64,000 bases of DNA from Micropterix aruncella (taxonomy: Eukaryota > Arthropoda > Insecta > Lepidoptera > Micropterigidae): contig OX155980.1 of the NCBI GenBank assembly GCA_944548615.1, positions 43,932,948 to 43,996,947 of the forward strand. The letters run 5' to 3'. Position 1 is the first letter of the stretch, and each line of letters begins with the position of its first letter. The notes beneath the pieces were generated by a model. That model saw only the letters and a program-made list of their open reading frames with translations, was not told the origin of the DNA and searched no databases. Positions 59,499 through 64,000 of the stretch are shown piece after piece. A program made the translations under genes and the position numbers.

Positions 59499-60154
59499 CT
59501 TATTTGACGGCGCGACGCGACGCGGCGGCTGGTTGGTTTACCGAAGGTTTAACGGCACCAGTATCTTTTTATAGACGCATGACCTATTATTTATTAATAG
59601 ATAAAAATACCGCTTGCGATATGACGGATCGAAAAACAGGCGTGAATACAATTTCGTGGAATACATGACAGAGGTTCTCAAAATACGTAACACGGTTTGC
59701 CGACAAAATTTAAAAATATGAGTTTGAATAATTATTGGTAGGGAGAAAAAATATTTACAGGATTATTAAATATCAATATGTAAAATATTTTTCGGCGATA
59801 TTTACTGCACTTCATCTAGCAGAAATCTTGCATAACCATTAACGTCGAGATTGAGACTTTGAATCGTCGTCAATATTCAACATCAAATATGCAATAGCAA
59901 ACTTATCCACTTTATGTCAAAGGTGCCACAAAACCTGCAATTGATAAAACCCACAAAACCTGCATTTTCCAAATTATTTTTTATTTTATTTCATTAAAGA
60001 CATACATAATAAATATTAAAATATTATAACGGTAGTAAAACCAATGATGTTTAAAATTATTAATAATATACAGACTACTAATAAGCTAAACAATACAAAG
60101 AAAACAAAAAAATAATTTAGGTGAGAGTATGTCGGTGTTGTTTTATGGGTGTTA

Positions 60155-60300
60155 ATGTGTGTGTGTGTGTGGGTGTGTGATGGAGAGCGTGTGTGTGTGT
60201 ATGTGTGTGTTTGTGTGGGTGTGTATCTGTAGGGCGTATGTGCATGTTATCCGGGAATGTAGTTGTATATGCATATTATGTGAGTGTGCATGTGGGAATG
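60155..60300 (+). repeat. TG-rich simple repeat
   Basis: Interrupted (TG)n runs, with ATG, GGGTG and CATG variants. Confidence 0.9.
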
Positions 60301-60505
60301 CAGGTTACTCACTCAATCCAATCTGATCTCCAACTCTTCATGTATTTCCTTAATATCTTTAAAGCCTGCATTGTATTCATGAATAGCACTAGGCAATAAC
60401 GATTTCAAACCGTAGTAAGTATTGCACTTTGGTATGTGAAAACGCTCGTATGCTCACCCTACTCAGAAGATATGGACTAACCAACCCAGAACCATCGGTC
60501 CTCTA

Positions 60506-60850
60506 ATGTTTCAAAACCATAGCGTTACAGTCCTTCAGCGAATTAAAAATTTAGATGACGTACCAACCATTTTAGAATACGTTCAATCCCCAGCTTGTGT
60601 GTCACTGCGGAGACCAAATATTAGAAGCAAATTCAATCAGGCTGTGTACGTATGCGACATAAACTGTCTTCAAAAACGTGTATTTCTAAGAGCCTACAAT
60701 ATCTCATAATAGAACCAAGGATGATGTAAGCCCCGATGACGACTGGATCAATGTGATTTTCCAATAAAAGCTTGCGATCTAAGAAGACTCCTAGATTACT
60801 GACTCAACCTACTTCCAGGATTTTATCAAATTAAATTCTCAAATTACCTG
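60506..60850 (-). pseudogene. LINE reverse transcriptase relic (Jockey-like C-terminal region)
   Basis: On the minus strand VSNLGVFLDRKLLLENHID and VIGAYIILGSIMRYCR (about 60812-60713) match the region after the RT core of Jockey/R1-type LINEs, where an LGV-LD...F..H motif is followed by a helix and an LG-I-R segment. After a stop near 60650, AVTHKLGIERILKWLVRHLN (about 60595-60530) matches the next conserved block. Frames are broken repeatedly and no other part of the element is recognised. Confidence 0.6.
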
Positions 60851-63800
60851 GATTTACTAGGAATGCCACCACATAACTTGCGATATATTTTTTTTCACTA
60901 TCTTAATCATTTTGCTTCGGAATTTAAATGCATCTATGCTATGCAACGGCACACGATTGGTTATAAAAAAATCATGGGCAATGTTCTTGGAGCTACAGTC
61001 TGGCGTACCCAAAGACCTCTATTAATAATGCAATATCGTGAAGCGATATCTTTGAAATATATGAAACTAAAACGAACAAGAAATTGCATCAACTCAAAAC
61101 GAAAGTATATGTAAAAGAGCAAACCAAATATCTATGATTTTGTTTGTTAAAAATTACTTTTGATGTAATCATTTGGCTGCTGCTGGTGCAGATATTTTGC
61201 CACTAAATTTGGTGACTGCATCCCGGAAGGTCGTTGGAACGTCCTACAAATTGGTAAGTCATCTTTAATAACAAGGTCTATTTGCTAGCTTTCGGGAAAA
61301 CCATTGCAGCAGATGAGCCATGCTATTGCCATTTTGGCCTTAATGCTGCTATTGTTGACACTGCTATATTTTTGAATTTTAATTATTATATTTGAATTTT
61401 CGTGATTTTTGACTATATTTCATCTATATGTATTTTTTACTTTACCGGTCCACCAATACTTTACCGGTCTACCGGTTACGAGTAGGTAAAGTATAGTGAA
61501 CGCGCATATTTTTTCTCGAAATGAAGACGGATATATACATTTTGAACACCTCCCCCTCCCCGATACGATTAGGACCATTTCCAGACTGATGTCTGTCTAT
61601 ATGTCGATGTGTCTGTCTGTCTGTGTGAATTCCCTCACGATAGCGCCCAAATACTTCATCCTATTAAGCTGAAATTTGTCATGAAGGCATCATTTGGTTA
61701 TCTAAGTGTTAAAAAAAAATTGGTTAAAATCGGACCACAGGAGGGCGCGCTTATCATACTTCAATCTTGACGTATTGAACTTACAGTCTTGAAATTCGGT
61801 ATAGGTGTCTTGATGGGTTAAAATCACATTGTAAAATTTTGGTTGGAATATCTCATAAACAAGCGATACCACAAATAATATTTGAAAAATCCGCCATACA
61901 AATGTATGGGGAAATCAAAAATTCAAATTTGCGACGTCGCGCGTTTGATATCGCGACGCACGTTCGAAATTGATTATTTAAAATGAACTCTTTATTTTGT
62001 TCCGACTATTTTAATTATTTAAGCATGTGCTTATTTTTTTATTTCTTAAATTACATTTCCTTTTATATTTTTATTGTCTCTCACTCTATTAGACTTAATT
62101 GATTTGAGTACTATTGCATTCAATAATTTTAATGTGCATTTTATACGTCTTTGTTAAACGTAGTTGATTTGCATTGGCTATTAGATAGTAATTTATTGAA
62201 ATTTATTACATATGTCAAGTAATTTATTTTAGATATTTTGCAAAATTTATATATAAATGTAATATCTTGTAAGCGCTAGCCTTGAAACGGTTATAGGTAT
62301 ACCAGTTGGGCGGCGATGAACATAAATAACAAGAAAGAGTTCACTCAGTTAATGTTTCGCTATTGATTATCGTTCATATAACGTACCATTGAAAGCACGG
62401 GAAATATTAGCATAAATCACGGAAGACATTAGCATTAATCACAAAAGACAGAACGATCATTATTGTTAAAACTTTCTGGGATGACGGGTTTGGCCGTTGT
62501 AGTCGACACCTCCAAGCGTTTTAATATAATTTTCGATAGTGACGATTAAATAAATAAAAACAATATTTATATTTTATTTTGTTCGATAATATCAGAGCCA
62601 TGTTGCTAGCTATTTTGACGACAGATCATTCAATTTTTTTTTTCCGCTACCTTTATTATCCGTAGTACTAATGACTATCGAATCTTTACAAGAACTTAAT
62701 TTTCTTGCCGTGTCAGGTTAATAACTATCGACCCTATCGTCAATAGTTGTTAACCATACAATAAAGTCTCTGTAAATTTGTCAGTGTCAATTTTCCTTCA
62801 ACATATGATTCATAAGAATTTTAATCATACTGTTACAGATCAGATTGTAGAAATTTCAGTTTAGCCGAAGTAAAATGAAATTATTGCAAGCCCGGTATCA
62901 AATACTGAGAGTGTGCCAAGAAATGAAATGACATTGTGGATGCGACCACAATGCCAGCGTGTCCTCTCTGTCATTGGGCTTGTTAGTTACACTTGTCTGA
63001 CGTTAATACAGACTATCGCAGGACGACAAGCTCCCACGGCTACCACAGACATTCTACTAATTAATTTTGTATAATATATACTCGTACGAGGGTTATTCTC
63101 ATATAAGATCATACTGGGTATTAGGTAGCTGTGGTATCATCCCTTGTCGTCTAACGACGAAAGGGTAAATATGACAAGTAAATAGTAATTTTAAAATAAA
63201 ATTGGTATATAAGGAATAGTTTTCTAACTATATAATTTCATATTGGCAGATCAAATCCATGATAGAGTTTCTAATCTTAAATGTATTGTATATCAGGCTA
63301 TTAGTGTTTAGTTACCTTGTTGCTCTGATACTGAAATTGGTTGTATTAAAAGGTATGTTTTATGAGCTTTGATCAGGGTCAAAATTCAAATAATATATTT
63401 TTAATGAAAAGGGCCAAAATGTTATGGAACTCGTAACAAGGATCATAGCAGGAGTCGTAGCTTTAAGCGTGGCAAAACATGTTACGTGTAGCAACACATA
63501 TAACAGTATTAACAAGTATTTAACACAAGTATTTCTCGGGATTTTTAAAAAAAGTCTTTGTTGCTAGGTACATCTTAATATTATAATACTTATTTGTATT
63601 ACAAGTGATATTTAATTTTACTTTATGGCAATGCTAACAATTATTCTTTGCTATTTTTAATACTACATTTAATGCTTCTTTTCAAGTTTGCATTTTATGA
63701 TTAATGTGATTTGATAAATATATTGATAATAGCGTTCCCCTTTTATTATTTTCATTACCATTTTTCCTTTGTTCATTACAATTTTTACCGATCCTCTAAA

Positions 63801-64000
63801 CGATTTTTATCAAAAGATTTTAACAACACAAAAAAAACTCCATTTATAAAATATAATATTTGTGAAAAATCGATTTTTCTTTCTCTTCACCAACTCCAAA
63901 AATATAATACTATTAAAATATTTTATTCACACAATGATCGTCGGCGGAAATTCGGCAATTTCTGTAATAAGCCATTCTGCATGATGTGTGCCAATAAAGA
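60851..64000. other. No recognised gene to the end of the window
   Basis: AT-rich throughout. At 61541-61960 there is a degenerate repeat with TGTCTGTCTGTCTG near 61609 and phrases such as CATACAAATGTATGGGG, the kind of sequence that follows old insect interspersed repeats. ACCGGTCTACCGGTT occurs near 61463. The remainder has only short frames without any resemblance I recognise. Confidence 0.5.

Overview
This window looks like a stretch of insect nuclear DNA, most likely from a moth or butterfly. It is AT-rich and gene-poor, with spliced eukaryotic-type reading frames, and it is packed with transposable-element families common in Lepidoptera: piggyBac and TTAA-flanked derivatives, mariner, hAT with CAGTGGCGGATCC ends, PIF/Harbinger, Ty3/Gypsy, and CR1/Jockey-type LINEs with short tandem 3' tails. 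The order-level assignment is an inference. I found no host protein-coding gene I would defend. Nearly every recognisable protein segment is a broken transposon gene.

Layout. 1-1351: 3' part of a piggyBac element. 2686-3470: an isolated CpG-rich block, the best candidate for a host promoter or first exon. 3471-9492: AT-rich sequence with no recognised gene. 9655-11112: copy A of a 1.45-kb TTAA-flanked non-autonomous element (called TTAA-M here), sitting in a short tandem repeat. 11867-12115: a small TTAA fold-back element. 14553-18610: a degraded Gypsy element on the minus strand. 19072-20918: an internally deleted DNA transposon with CACCTACGG ends. 21181-25305: an inverted pair of GC-rich segments and several tandem duplications. 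26215-27760: a mariner relic split by a ~590-bp insertion. 28754-29350 and 38654-39341: two related solo LTRs. 30800-36968: a CR1-like LINE whose ORF2 is split by TTAA-M copy B (34616-36063). 39649-41054: TTAA-M copy C, reversed. 42327-47559: a complete-ended hAT element with a perfect 8-bp target duplication, a decayed transposase and about 3.4 kb of other sequence that includes a possible two-exon reading frame. 49131-49665: a 120-bp-unit minisatellite. 52285-53078 and 55306-56470: two 5'-truncated LINEs. 56722-57495: a Harbinger fragment. 60506-60850: another LINE relic. The last 3 kb hold nothing recognised.

Nesting gives a relative history: LINE before TTAA-M copy B; tandem repeat before copy A; mariner before its internal insertion. 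No element seen here looks able to make a complete active transposase or reverse transcriptase. The most unusual observation is in TTAA-M: copies A and B are nearly identical over about 1.3 kb, but their left-terminal ~100 bp differ sharply and carry small palindromes whose stems change together between copies. All alignments and identities were judged by eye.
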